Below, one piece after another: positions 42,425 to 51,267 of a DNA stretch of 64,000 bases. The notes below the pieces were generated by a model. It saw only the letters and a program-made list of their open reading frames with translations, had not been told where the DNA came from and made no database searches. A program made the translations under genes and the position numbers. Positions within the stretch are counted from its first letter, which is position 1; each line of letters starts with the position of its first letter. Where the stretch lies: contig NZ_PEBS01000020.1 of NCBI RefSeq assembly GCF_002869965.1, forward strand, positions 1-64,000, in the 5' to 3' direction. This DNA comes from Janthinobacterium sp. ROICE36. Lineage in GTDB: Bacteria; Pseudomonadota; Gammaproteobacteria; Burkholderiales; Burkholderiaceae_D.

Positions 42425-43201
42425 ATGAAATCGACCCCTACTCTCGCACTGGCGCTGGCCCTGGCCATCACCGGCGGCGGCGCTGCCGCCAAAGACACCA
42501 AGCAAAGCCTGTTATTCGATGAAATCCCCATCGGTAGCTGGAGCACTTCCGCCGAACTGGGCGCCATCACCACCTCGGGCAACACGGTCGGCACCTCGGT
42601 GACGGGCAAGATCGACGCGCGCCAGGAACTCGATGACTGGAGCAACCAGTACATCTTCAGTGGTTACTTCAAGGAAGACGAAACGACCAATGACGACGGC
42701 AAGAAAGTGCGCGAGCGCTCGGCCGAGCGCTTTTCCGCCTCCGCCAAGGCCGCCTACAAGCTGATGGCGGACAATGAGAAGCTGTTCGTGCTGGCCTCGC
42801 ACGTCAACGACAAGTTCGGCGCCTATACCAAGTACTCGACCCTGGCCGTCGGTCATGGCACGCGCTGGTACCAGTCCAGCGACAAGAGCGTCGACGTGGA
42901 AATCGGTCCTGGCTATTTCAGCGGCACCAACGACACGGGAGAATCGGAACACGGCCTGACGGTGCGCGGCGCGGCCGCCATGAAGTGGAAGATCAGCCAG
43001 TCGGCGATGTTTACGCAGACGCTCAGCGTGGAACGTGGCACGTCGAACACCCACTCCATCGCCGAGACATCCCTCAGCACGAAGATCAACGGCACCATGC
43101 AGATGAAGGCAGCCTTCAGCGCCCGCAACGACACGCGCGTGCCCGACGACAAGAAGAACACCGATACACAGACCTCGCTGACCCTGGTTTATTCCTTCTA
43201 A
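42425..43201 (+). CDS. DUF481 (YdiY-like) outer-membrane-type protein
   Basis: A 258-residue protein with a signal peptide (LALALALAITGGGAAA) and alternating beta-strands (WSTSAELGAITTSGNTVGTS, FSASAKAAYKLMADNEKLFV) that end in a terminal aromatic residue (LVYSF). This is the DUF481 beta-barrel family typified by YdiY; the function is unknown. It is divergent from the two-component regulator gene, and 10 bases before the lipoprotein hydrolase gene, with which it probably forms an operon. Confidence 0.83.
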   Translation: MKSTPTLALALALAITGGGAAAKDTKQSLLFDEIPIGSWSTSAELGAITTSGNTVGTSVTGKIDARQELDDWSNQYIFSGYFKEDETTNDDGKKVRERSAERFSASAKAAYKLMADNEKLFVLASHVNDKFGAYTKYSTLAVGHGTRWYQSSDKSVDVEIGPGYFSGTNDTGESEHGLTVRGAAAMKWKISQSAMFTQTLSVERGTSNTHSIAETSLSTKINGTMQMKAAFSARNDTRVPDDKKNTDTQTSLTLVYSF

Positions 43202-43211
43202 GGCGCCCACT

Positions 43212-45077
43212 ATGCTGACGCGGCGCCTGCGCGTATGCGCCCTGCTGTGCGCTGCACTGCTGCTGAGCGGCTGCGCCGCCGTCACCGTCAGCGCGATCTC
43301 CCCCGCCGACTACCTGCAGCAGCGGCGCGGCGACATCCTCACCACGGGCAAGCTCAGTGCCTCGGCCAACGAAGTGCTGCGCATTATCGGCAGCGACATC
43401 GCCGCTTGCGTAGCCAATACGGGCAGCTGCCGCGCCGACCTGGCCCGCTCCGATCTGCTCAGCGACGAGCAGCGCTTGGCCACGCTGTCCGAATTGTGGC
43501 TGGAAAGCGCCTTGGCGGAAGAGAAGCAAGGGGGCCATGCCAGCGCCGAATTGCTGGCCGCCTGGCTGGAGTCGGCCCGCTACGCCTATGCCTACCTGTT
43601 CTACACGACGCGCACGCCGGGCCAGCGCGCCTTTGAGGAACGCCAGACGCAGATCCGCGACTACTATAACTACGCCGTGCAGAAAGCCGTCGGCAACCTG
43701 TTCCGCCACCGCGGCGAGTATCGCCCCGACGGCCATGTGATCCGCGTCGCCGGCTGGCAGATCGACAGCGAATTGTCGGCCCTGCGCCTGCCCGAAGACG
43801 GCACCCTGCCAGAAGAACTGCTGCCAGCCACCTCGCTGTCGTTTTCCGGCCTGCGCAATGTGTACCGGCGCGACGGCTTCGGCGCCGACCTGGTCGCCGT
43901 CATGCCCAAGCCAGGCGCATCGAAAGGCGAGTATGTGCCCTACCAGGAAACCCGCTTCCCCGTCGTCACGGCGCTGATCCGTTTCGACGGCAACAGCCTG
44001 CAGGAGGTATTGGCCACGCAGCAACTGATGGTGATGCTGGTCGACCCGACGCGCAGCGAGTCGACGCGCATGGCGGGCCAGGACCTGCCCGTGGCGGCCA
44101 ACTTCACGGCCGGCTACGGCCTGTGGCTGGCCCGTTCAGGCTTCGGCGTGCAGGCGCTGCGCACCCTGTTCGGCCGCGCCGACGGCATTTCGCGCCCGCA
44201 GGTGCACCTGATGCAGCCCTACGACCCGAACAAGCGCACCATCGTCATGCTGCACGGCCTGGCCAGCAGCCCGGAAGCGTGGATCAATGTGGCAAATGAA
44301 CTGATGGGCGACGAGCAGCTGCGGCGCCGCTACCAGATCTGGCAGGTGTACTACCCGAGCAATGCGCCGCTGGCGGCAAATAACGCCGCCATCCGCCAGG
44401 CGCTGAGCGCGACGCTGGCGCAATTCGACCCTACTGCCAAGGCCGACGCCGCGAATGACATGGTCTTGATCGGCCACAGCATGGGCGGCGTGCTGGCGCG
44501 CCTGATGGTCTCGGACGCCAGCAACACCCTGCTCGACGCCATCACGGAAGAATATAATTTGAAGGGCCAGAAGGCGGAAAAAGTACGCGCCGGACTGGCG
44601 CCCTACCTCAATTTCACGGCCATGCCGCAGGTGAACCGCGCCATCTTCATCGCCGCGCCGCATCGCGGCACCTCGTTCGCCAACCACAAGGTGGCGCGCT
44701 GGATCGCCAACCTGATCACACTACCCATCAACATGCTCGAGCAATTGTCCGACGCGGCCGGCAGCCTGGCGCAGCTCGACACGGGCAGCAGCGAGCCGCT
44801 GCGCATCCCCAACAGCATCGATAACCTCAGCGACAAGGACCCGTTCGTGCGCCTGGTGGCCGGCCTGCCCATCAGCCCGAAAGTGCGCTACTACTCCATC
44901 ATGGGCAACGACACGCCGGACCTGCCGCTGGCGGAATCGAGCGATGGCGTGGTGCCCTACGCCAGCGCCCACCTCGATGGCGCGCTGTCGGAAAAAGTCA
45001 TCCCGTCCTGGCACAGCGTGCAGGAAAGCCCGCAGGCGATCCTGGAGATTCGGCGGATTTTGCGGCTGCCTGACTAG
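43212..45077 (+). CDS. Alpha/beta-hydrolase lipoprotein (esterase/lipase-like)
   Basis: A 621-residue protein with a lipoprotein signal and lipobox LLSGC. A long N-terminal region of about 330 residues precedes an alpha/beta hydrolase domain. The latter shows an oxyanion block (TIVMLHGLASSPEAW), the nucleophile elbow in LIGHSMGGVLARL, and a candidate catalytic His in IPSWHSVQES near the end. It is probably anchored to the outer membrane and acts on lipids or esters in the periplasm. Substrate unknown. It lies 10 bases after the DUF481 gene. Confidence 0.82.
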   Translation: MLTRRLRVCALLCAALLLSGCAAVTVSAISPADYLQQRRGDILTTGKLSASANEVLRIIGSDIAACVANTGSCRADLARSDLLSDEQRLATLSELWLESALAEEKQGGHASAELLAAWLESARYAYAYLFYTTRTPGQRAFEERQTQIRDYYNYAVQKAVGNLFRHRGEYRPDGHVIRVAGWQIDSELSALRLPEDGTLPEELLPATSLSFSGLRNVYRRDGFGADLVAVMPKPGASKGEYVPYQETRFPVVTALIRFDGNSLQEVLATQQLMVMLVDPTRSESTRMAGQDLPVAANFTAGYGLWLARSGFGVQALRTLFGRADGISRPQVHLMQPYDPNKRTIVMLHGLASSPEAWINVANELMGDEQLRRRYQIWQVYYPSNAPLAANNAAIRQALSATLAQFDPTAKADAANDMVLIGHSMGGVLARLMVSDASNTLLDAITEEYNLKGQKAEKVRAGLAPYLNFTAMPQVNRAIFIAAPHRGTSFANHKVARWIANLITLPINMLEQLSDAAGSLAQLDTGSSEPLRIPNSIDNLSDKDPFVRLVAGLPISPKVRYYSIMGNDTPDLPLAESSDGVVPYASAHLDGALSEKVIPSWHSVQESPQAILEIRRILRLPD

Positions 45078-45092
45078 GCGATTGCCGTTTCC

Positions 45093-46088
45093 CTACACCG
45101 GCTCGCGCCACTGCTCCTTAATTTCCAGCATGGCCGGCAAGTGTTCCACGAACAGCGCCAGCAACTGCGGGTCGAAGTGCGTGCCGCTGTCGCGCTGCAT
45201 GGTGGCGATGGCCTCTTCGACCGTCCAGGCGCGCTTGTACGGGCGTTCGCTGGTGAGGGCGTCGAAGACGTCGGCGATGGCGACGATGCGGCCTTCGTGG
45301 GGGATTTCTTCGCCTTGCAAGCCTTGCGGATAGCCACTGCCATCCCATTTCTCGTGGTGCGTCAGGGCGATGATGCGCGCCATTTTCAACAGGCCGCCCG
45401 CGTGCTCGCCGATGATGGCCGCGCCGATTTCCGCATGGCTGCGCATGACCTTCCATTCTTCCGCATCGAGCTTGCCCGGCTTTTGCAGGATGGCGTCGGG
45501 GATGCCGATCTTGCCCACGTCGTGCATGGGGGCCGCGTTGAGCAAATCTTCCGCCTGCGCCGCGCTGTAGCCGGCCGCCAGCGCCAGCTGGCGCGCGTAA
45601 TAGCTCATGCGGATGACGTGCATGCCCGTCTCGTTATCCTTGTATTCGGCCGCCTGGCCCAGGGTCTGGATTACCTGCAGGCGCGAGCGGCGCAATTCCT
45701 CGGCGTCCACCAGCGACAAATGCGTGCGCACGCGGGCGCGCACGATGGGCGGGCTGACGGGCTTGGTGATGTAATCGACGGCGCCGGCGTCAAAACCGTC
45801 CGCCTCGTCCTTCACGTCGCACAGGGCGGTGACAAAAATGACGGGAATGGATGCAGTGGCCGGCATGGCTTTGAGCTGGCGGCATACCTCGTAGCCCGTC
45901 ATGGCGGGCATCATGATGTCGAGCAGGATCAGCTCAACGGGGTTGTTCTGCGCAAGTTCCAGCGCCTTCTCGCCATCCTTGGCGTACAGCAGGCGGTAAT
46001 CGTTCTGCAATATCTGCCGCAGCACCTGCAGATTCGTCGCTTCGTCGTCCACCAGCAGCAGGATCGGTTTGTCTTCGTGTAAGGTCAT
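45093..46088 (-). CDS. HD-GYP response regulator (RpfG-like)
   Basis: A 331-residue protein. The N-terminal receiver domain has an acidic pair (LLLVDDEATN), the phospho-acceptor Asp in LILLDIMMPAMTG and Lys in YITKPVSPP. The HD-GYP phosphodiesterase domain shows HDVGKIGIPD, the HH pair in LTHHEKWDGSGYP and the GYP motif. It hydrolyses cyclic di-GMP when phosphorylated. The MHYT hybrid kinase lies upstream on the same strand with a 13-base gap, and it probably phosphorylates this protein through its HPt domain. Convergent with the esterase-like gene. Confidence 0.9.
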   Translation of the reverse strand: MTLHEDKPILLLVDDEATNLQVLRQILQNDYRLLYAKDGEKALELAQNNPVELILLDIMMPAMTGYEVCRQLKAMPATASIPVIFVTALCDVKDEADGFDAGAVDYITKPVSPPIVRARVRTHLSLVDAEELRRSRLQVIQTLGQAAEYKDNETGMHVIRMSYYARQLALAAGYSAAQAEDLLNAAPMHDVGKIGIPDAILQKPGKLDAEEWKVMRSHAEIGAAIIGEHAGGLLKMARIIALTHHEKWDGSGYPQGLQGEEIPHEGRIVAIADVFDALTSERPYKRAWTVEEAIATMQRDSGTHFDPQLLALFVEHLPAMLEIKEQWREPV

Positions 46089-46101
46089 CGTTGGCCCAAT
46101 A

Positions 46102-49100
46102 TCAGGAAAGGTCGGCTGGCGCTGGTGCTTCCAGCCACGTCAGCAGCTGGCGCAGCACGCCCGCGGCGCGCGTAAATTCAAAGTCATCGATGGCGCTGGC
46201 CAGCGCCTGCAGGCGCTGCTGCTGGCCGTGCGGCGCCAGCATGGCGGTAATCTGCGCCATCAGGGCGTCGTCCAGCTGTCCGCCTTCCAGGCTGGCGATG
46301 GCTTGCCGCAGCAAGGCACCAAAGGCGGACGCATCGAGGGGTGTGGCGGCATCAGGCCTTGCGTTGGCCGGCACCAAAGGCGCCATGCTGCCCTCCTCCA
46401 GCTCGCCGGCCAGCGCCATGAAGGCGGCGGCCAGCTGCACCAGCAATTCGGTCGCCGGCAGTTGGCGCGCGATGGCTTGCTCGATGCGTCCCAACAGGCT
46501 TTCCACCTGCACCAGGCACAGGTTGCCCGCCGCGCCCTTGATACGGTGCAGCAAGTGGCCGGCCACGCTGCTGCCGCCACGTTCCAGCTCCGCGGCCAGC
46601 ATGGCGGCGCAATCGCCATTGGCCTGCACGAAGCGCGCAATGGCCCGCTGCAAGGCCTCGCGGCCGCCCCACAGGGCGATGCCGCGCTGCCAGTCCACCT
46701 GGCCTGCCGCTGCACGCGCCGCCGCGCCGGACGAAGGCGGCGGCATGGCCACGGCGATATCGAGCAGGCGGGCAATTTCTGCCGTCAGCTTGTGCATTTC
46801 CAGCGGTTTCGAAGCAAAACCGTTCATGCCCGCCGCCTGCGCGGCGCGCCGGTCCTGTTCCAGCACGCTGGCCGTCAGGGCGATGATGGGCGTCGCCTTC
46901 AGGCCCTGTTCGCGCTCGTACACACGGATCAGGCGCGTCGCTTCCAGGCCATCCATGCGCGGCATCTGCACGTCCATCAGGACGACGTCGAAGCTGCCTT
47001 TGCTGAACTCGCGCACGGCGCTCTCGCCATCGCTGGCGGCGATCACCTGGTGGCCGGCCGCGCCCAGACTGATCAGGAGCAGCTCCACATTTTGCGGCAC
47101 GTCGTCTGCCGCCAGGATGCGCAGCGGCGGCAAGGCCGCCACGGGCTGCTCGCTGCGGCGCGCCACGGCCTTGCCCGGTGCCAGCGGCAGCAGCACGTGG
47201 AATACGCTGCCCACGCCCAGGGTGCTTTCCACCGTGATGGTGCCCCCCATCAGTTCGACCAACTGCAGCGAAATCGTCGTGTCCAGGCCCGTGCCGCCAA
47301 AGCGGCGGCTCATGGAAGAATCGGCTTGCGTAAACGGGGCGAAGATCTTGTCCAGGCGGTCGGCGGGGATGCCGATGCCCGTGTCGTGCACGGCGATATG
47401 CACCTGTTCGCCCTGCATGCCGACAGCCACGCGCACATGGCCCACTTCGGTGAACTTGACGGCGTTGCCGATCAGATTCGTCAGCACCTGCTGCACCCGG
47501 CGCGCGTCGCCCAGGAAGAATTGGCCCATGCCCGGATCGACATCCACATGCAGCACCAGGTCGCGCGCCTGCGCCGTGATGCGCAGGGATGCGGCCACGT
47601 GGTCGACCAGGTCGGGCAGCGAAAAGTCCACCAGTTCCAGCTCGGTGGCGCCTTTTTCCAGCTTGGCCATGTCGAGGATGTCGATGAGCAGTTCGAGCAA
47701 GGAACGCGCCGACTGGCGCACCGTGCCCAGATGGCGGCGCTGCAGGCTGTCCAGAGCTGTCCCCAGCAGCACTTCCGTAAAGCCGATGATGGCGTTCATC
47801 GGCGTGCGGATTTCATGGCTCATGTTGGCCAGGAAGCTGGTCTTCGATTCGGCGGCCAGCTCGGCGCGGTCTTTCGCCGCACGCAGGTTTTCCTGCATGG
47901 CGCGCCGTTCGCTGACGTCGGTGGCCAGCTTGACCACCTTGAACGGCTTGCCGTCGGTGTTGAAGATCGGGTTGTACGAGGCCTGTATCCACACTTCCCG
48001 GCCATCCTTGTCGATGCGCTTGTACTCGCCCGTGTTGAACTGGCCATTCGCCAGCTGCTGCCAGAAGGCGATGTAGTCCGGCGAGGTCACGTAGTCCGGT
48101 TCACAGAAGATGCTGTGGTGCAGGCCCAGCACGTCATCGAGCTGGTAGCCGACCAGGTCGAGGAAGTTCTGGTTGGCCGCCAGGATGCGCCCTTGCAGAT
48201 CGAACTCGATGACGGCCGTCGCGCGCGAGATGGCCGTCACCTTGCCTTCGTATTCGGCGTTGCGCAATTCGCTTTCCGTGATGTCGAGGATGACGCCGTC
48301 GATCCAGCGCACCACGCCATCATTATCGAGCACGGGGCCGCTGCTTTCGCGCACCCAGCGCTCGCGCCCGTCGCGGTGGATCAGGCGGTAGACGTTCTCG
48401 AAATCGCGCCGTTCGCCGGCCGCCTGCACGCAGGTGTCGTTGACGCGCTGGCTGTCATCCGGATGCACGAGGTCGAACAGCCTGACCCGCCCTTCGATGA
48501 AGTCCTGCGGCATCCAGCCGGTCAGGTTGAAGACGGCATCGCTGATGAAGATCATCTTCCATTCGGGCGCGAAGCTGCAGTGAAAGGACACGCCGGGAAT
48601 ATTGCGGATCAGGGTGCGGTACTGGCGCTCGCTGTCCTTCAGCGCCTGCTCCATGCTGCGCGAGGAACGCATGTCCGTCACGAAGGCCACGAACAGGGGC
48701 TGGCCCGGCGTGTCGATTTTGCCGATCGCCACACGCATGGGCAGTACCGTGCCATCCTTGTGGCGGCCATCGAGTTCGCGTCCGCTGTCAAGGATGCGCG
48801 AGGCGCCCGTTTCCAGGTAGTCGCGCAGATAACCCTCGTACTCGGCGGCGTCGGCCGGTTGCAGCAGCACGCTGGCGTCGCGCCCCACGATCTGCGCTTC
48901 GCGCCAGCCAAACAGGCTTTCCGCGGCGCGATTGAAGGAGCGCACCTTGCCCTGGCCATCGATGGTGATCAGGCCATCGGCTGCCGTATCGACGATGGCG
49001 CGCAGGCGCGATTCGCTGGCGCTGGCGTGGCGCAGCAACTGGCGGTAGCGCAGCAAGCCATTCGCGGCCGCCACGAAGACGGTCAGGGTGACGGTGATCA

Positions 49101-49815
49101 GTGCCACGGCCAGGGCCACGAACGAGGCTTGCACGGTAATCGTGTTCTTGCCTGCCGTGGGGGTGCCGGAAAAGCGCGCCGCCAGCATGCCCGTGTAATG
49201 CATGCCGGAAATGGCCATGCCCATGACGACACTGCTGACCAACAGCGCCGCCAGCGGGCTGAGACGCTGGCGCAAGGCACTCAGGCCAAAGCGTATCCAC
49301 AACGCCAGCATGGCCATGACGACAGCCACCAGCAGCGACAGCGCGAACAGCCACGGCTCGTAGTGCAGGGTCAGCGAAGTCTGCATGGCGGCCATGCCGC
49401 TGTAATGCATGGAACCGATGCCTACGCCGACGAGCACGCCGCCCACCACCAGTTGCCGCCAGTTGATGCTCGGACGCGCCAGCAGGTTCAGCGCCACCCA
49501 CGAAGCGGCCACGCCTGGCAGCATGGACAGCAAGGTCAGGCTGGGCTCGAAGGACACGCGCGTGCAAATGTCGAAGGCCAGCATGCCGATGAAGTGCATC
49601 GACCAGATGCCGCCGCCCAATGCGATGGCGCCCGTGATGATGGCGGTCTGGCGCTGGAAGCCGCGCTCGCTGCTGCGCGCCATGCCGGCGATCTGCAGCG
49701 CCATGAACGAGGCAAAGATGGCGATGCCGATGGAAAACAGCACTAGCCAGACATTGTGCGTGCCGTAAATATAGGCAAGCGTGTTGTCCGATACATCAAA
49801 CATGGAACTAAGCAT
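46102..49815 (-). CDS. MHYT-PAS hybrid histidine kinase with receiver and HPt
   Basis: A 1237-residue sensor. The N-terminal MHYT domain, about 260 residues with seven helices, holds the repeated MHFIGM, MHYSGM and MHYTGM motifs whose Met and His residues have been proposed to bind metal, possibly sensing oxygen, CO or NO. Three PAS/PAC modules follow (about 278-380, 395-510, 525-635). The kinase core has SFLANMSHEIRTPMNAIIG with the phospho-acceptor His, and ATP-binding boxes. A receiver domain (DVVLMDVQMPRMDGLEATR) and a C-terminal HPt domain (LLHRIKGAAGNL, with His) complete a phosphorelay. Output is probably the downstream HD-GYP protein. Confidence 0.9.
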   Translation of the reverse strand: MLSSMFDVSDNTLAYIYGTHNVWLVLFSIGIAIFASFMALQIAGMARSSERGFQRQTAIITGAIALGGGIWSMHFIGMLAFDICTRVSFEPSLTLLSMLPGVAASWVALNLLARPSINWRQLVVGGVLVGVGIGSMHYSGMAAMQTSLTLHYEPWLFALSLLVAVVMAMLALWIRFGLSALRQRLSPLAALLVSSVVMGMAISGMHYTGMLAARFSGTPTAGKNTITVQASFVALAVALITVTLTVFVAAANGLLRYRQLLRHASASESRLRAIVDTAADGLITIDGQGKVRSFNRAAESLFGWREAQIVGRDASVLLQPADAAEYEGYLRDYLETGASRILDSGRELDGRHKDGTVLPMRVAIGKIDTPGQPLFVAFVTDMRSSRSMEQALKDSERQYRTLIRNIPGVSFHCSFAPEWKMIFISDAVFNLTGWMPQDFIEGRVRLFDLVHPDDSQRVNDTCVQAAGERRDFENVYRLIHRDGRERWVRESSGPVLDNDGVVRWIDGVILDITESELRNAEYEGKVTAISRATAVIEFDLQGRILAANQNFLDLVGYQLDDVLGLHHSIFCEPDYVTSPDYIAFWQQLANGQFNTGEYKRIDKDGREVWIQASYNPIFNTDGKPFKVVKLATDVSERRAMQENLRAAKDRAELAAESKTSFLANMSHEIRTPMNAIIGFTEVLLGTALDSLQRRHLGTVRQSARSLLELLIDILDMAKLEKGATELELVDFSLPDLVDHVAASLRITAQARDLVLHVDVDPGMGQFFLGDARRVQQVLTNLIGNAVKFTEVGHVRVAVGMQGEQVHIAVHDTGIGIPADRLDKIFAPFTQADSSMSRRFGGTGLDTTISLQLVELMGGTITVESTLGVGSVFHVLLPLAPGKAVARRSEQPVAALPPLRILAADDVPQNVELLLISLGAAGHQVIAASDGESAVREFSKGSFDVVLMDVQMPRMDGLEATRLIRVYEREQGLKATPIIALTASVLEQDRRAAQAAGMNGFASKPLEMHKLTAEIARLLDIAVAMPPPSSGAAARAAAGQVDWQRGIALWGGREALQRAIARFVQANGDCAAMLAAELERGGSSVAGHLLHRIKGAAGNLCLVQVESLLGRIEQAIARQLPATELLVQLAAAFMALAGELEEGSMAPLVPANARPDAATPLDASAFGALLRQAIASLEGGQLDDALMAQITAMLAPHGQQQRLQALASAIDDFEFTRAAGVLRQLLTWLEAPAPADLS

Positions 49816-50171
49816 ACTGTCGTGGCATAAGGTAAGTGAAACGTGACGTCGCTAAACATGACTGCGCACCGCACGCCGGTGCCAGGCTTTTTAGTAAAGC
49901 GGCAACACAGCAAAAATGACAACGGCAGCAGTCGACCAGGGCAAGACTCGGTCATCACGCCCGCGCCTGCCGCGCGGGGGAAAGGTGCTCGTTCAGAGAG
50001 AAGAAGCGGAATACGTGCGAACTCTGACGCGGATAGCTGGCCGCCAGCGTGACGATGATTTTTTAAAGAACCTTGAGTATAGTTGCTTTGAGAAAATATT
50101 CATAGGACTTCAGCAATATTATGGCAATAAAGATAATATTCTGCGGCCCAGATGCGACAAGGCCCCGCCGC
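49816..50171. other. Intergenic stretch without a convincing gene
   Basis: About 355 bases. The right half is AT-rich (about 50050-50150) and could hold promoter elements for the MHYT kinase. No credible open frame, RNA gene or repeat was recognised. Confidence 0.4.
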
Positions 50172-50819
50172 TCAGGCTGGCGGCCACTGCGCGCGTATCG
50201 CAGAAGATGCCTGATAGGACGGACCGGCTCGCACGGCCACAGCAATACCGGCCAGCGTACAACGGCGGCTCAGCTCGTCCTTGATCTGCCGCAACGACCA
50301 GCGCTGCGGCACGGGCAAATCCATGCCCACCACGCGGATCAGCGGGCAGTCCTTGAGGGTGGTGTGCAGCAGCAGCTCCAGGCGTGCCATCGATGGCACG
50401 CCGCGGTACACATTCACCGCGCCCGCGTAGCTGAGCACCTCCAGTTCGCGTATCTGCTGCAGCGCCAGCTGCAGCTCCTTCTCATGACCGGGCAGGCGCC
50501 GCGCCACCCGGCGCAGCAACAGGCCGGCGTCGTTGATCTCGACATGAAAAGACAGATTGCTATCCGGCAGCAGGACCAGGCCGATGATCCAGGCGGCCAG
50601 TGCCGGCAGGAGCAGCAGTACTGCATCGCCCGCGTACGACACATCGCGCCAGACGGCTTGCAGGACAAAGGCGAGGATCAGGGCGCAGCCGCCCAGCAGC
50701 ACGCGGCGCCACAGCACGGGACGCAGATTGGCCATCATCGCCGCATGGGAGCTTGCATCGTCGGCCGGCGAAAAACGGATCCATTCGGCGCGCGCCGGCT
50801 TGCAAAGCCTGGCGGGCAT
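50172..50819 (-). CDS. Membrane protein with PH-like domain, unknown
   Basis: A 215-residue protein. A pair of membrane helices (VLLGGCALILAFVLQAVW, AVLLLLPALAAWIIGLVLLP) is followed by a cytosolic domain of about 110 residues with alternating beta-strands (LSFHVEINDAGLLLRRVARR and LPGHEKELQLALQQIRELEV), which resembles a bacterial PH-type fold. ATG at 50819 is preferred, since the preceding codons overlap the upstream gene. It lies 5 bases after that gene's stop, suggesting co-translation. No name can be given. Confidence 0.6.
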   Translation of the reverse strand: MPARLCKPARAEWIRFSPADDASSHAAMMANLRPVLWRRVLLGGCALILAFVLQAVWRDVSYAGDAVLLLLPALAAWIIGLVLLPDSNLSFHVEINDAGLLLRRVARRLPGHEKELQLALQQIRELEVLSYAGAVNVYRGVPSMARLELLLHTTLKDCPLIRVVGMDLPVPQRWSLRQIKDELSRRCTLAGIAVAVRAGPSYQASSAIRAQWPPA

Positions 50820-50824
50820 GCCGC

Positions 50825-51193
50825 TCAAGCGTTTGGCGCCAGCATGCCGCGGAACCACGCCAGTTGCTCGCGCGTCAGGTAATTGGCGCCATCGCCATGC
50901 AGGAGGACGATTTCGATCTCGGGTGGAATCGACGCGACCAATTGTGCACCCGTCACGGGAATGTTGGGAAACGCAATGCCGGCCAGGAAAACCGGATCTT
51001 CCGCCACCGTCACGCATTGGCGCTCGGGATTGGGCGATGGCACGAGGAACAGATCGATCTGCTCACTTTGCCCGCCGATGACGACGTGCAATTGCGCGGG
51101 CAGCAGTGCGGGCAGGATCAGCTCGATGTTATTCTCGGCGCGCGATTGCTGAAAAGCGCTTTTCAGGGGCGTGAGGGCAGGTGTGGCGGACAT
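50825..51193 (-). CDS. Small cytosolic protein, unknown (SseB-like?)
   Basis: A 122-residue protein beginning MSATPALTPLKSAFQQSRAE. Strands such as QLHVVIGGQSEQIDLFLVPS and the ending LTREQLAWFRGMLAPNA are faintly reminiscent of SseB-type domains, but not enough to assign. The TonB receptor gene upstream ends at 51268, so the two could be co-transcribed. It is probably coupled to the downstream membrane protein (5-base gap). Confidence 0.55.
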   Translation of the reverse strand: MSATPALTPLKSAFQQSRAENNIELILPALLPAQLHVVIGGQSEQIDLFLVPSPNPERQCVTVAEDPVFLAGIAFPNIPVTGAQLVASIPPEIEIVLLHGDGANYLTREQLAWFRGMLAPNA

Positions 51194-51267
51194 GGGAACA
51201 GTAAAAAATGGGAACGGCGGCAGTGTAGCAGAGGCGCCGCGAGGGACGCGCTCTGCAAGCACAGCCG

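Noticed and set aside
46069-49746. A 1225-codon open frame on the plus strand, antisense to the MHYT kinase
   Set aside because: The kinase on the other strand has clear domains and motifs. The plus-strand product is rich in His, Gln, Arg and Gly, with no recognisable domain, as expected of a shadow of a GC-rich gene.
49916-50284. A 122-codon plus-strand frame over the kinase-to-PH-protein gap
   Set aside because: It runs into the end of the minus-strand gene, has no ribosome site and mixed composition; probably not expressed.
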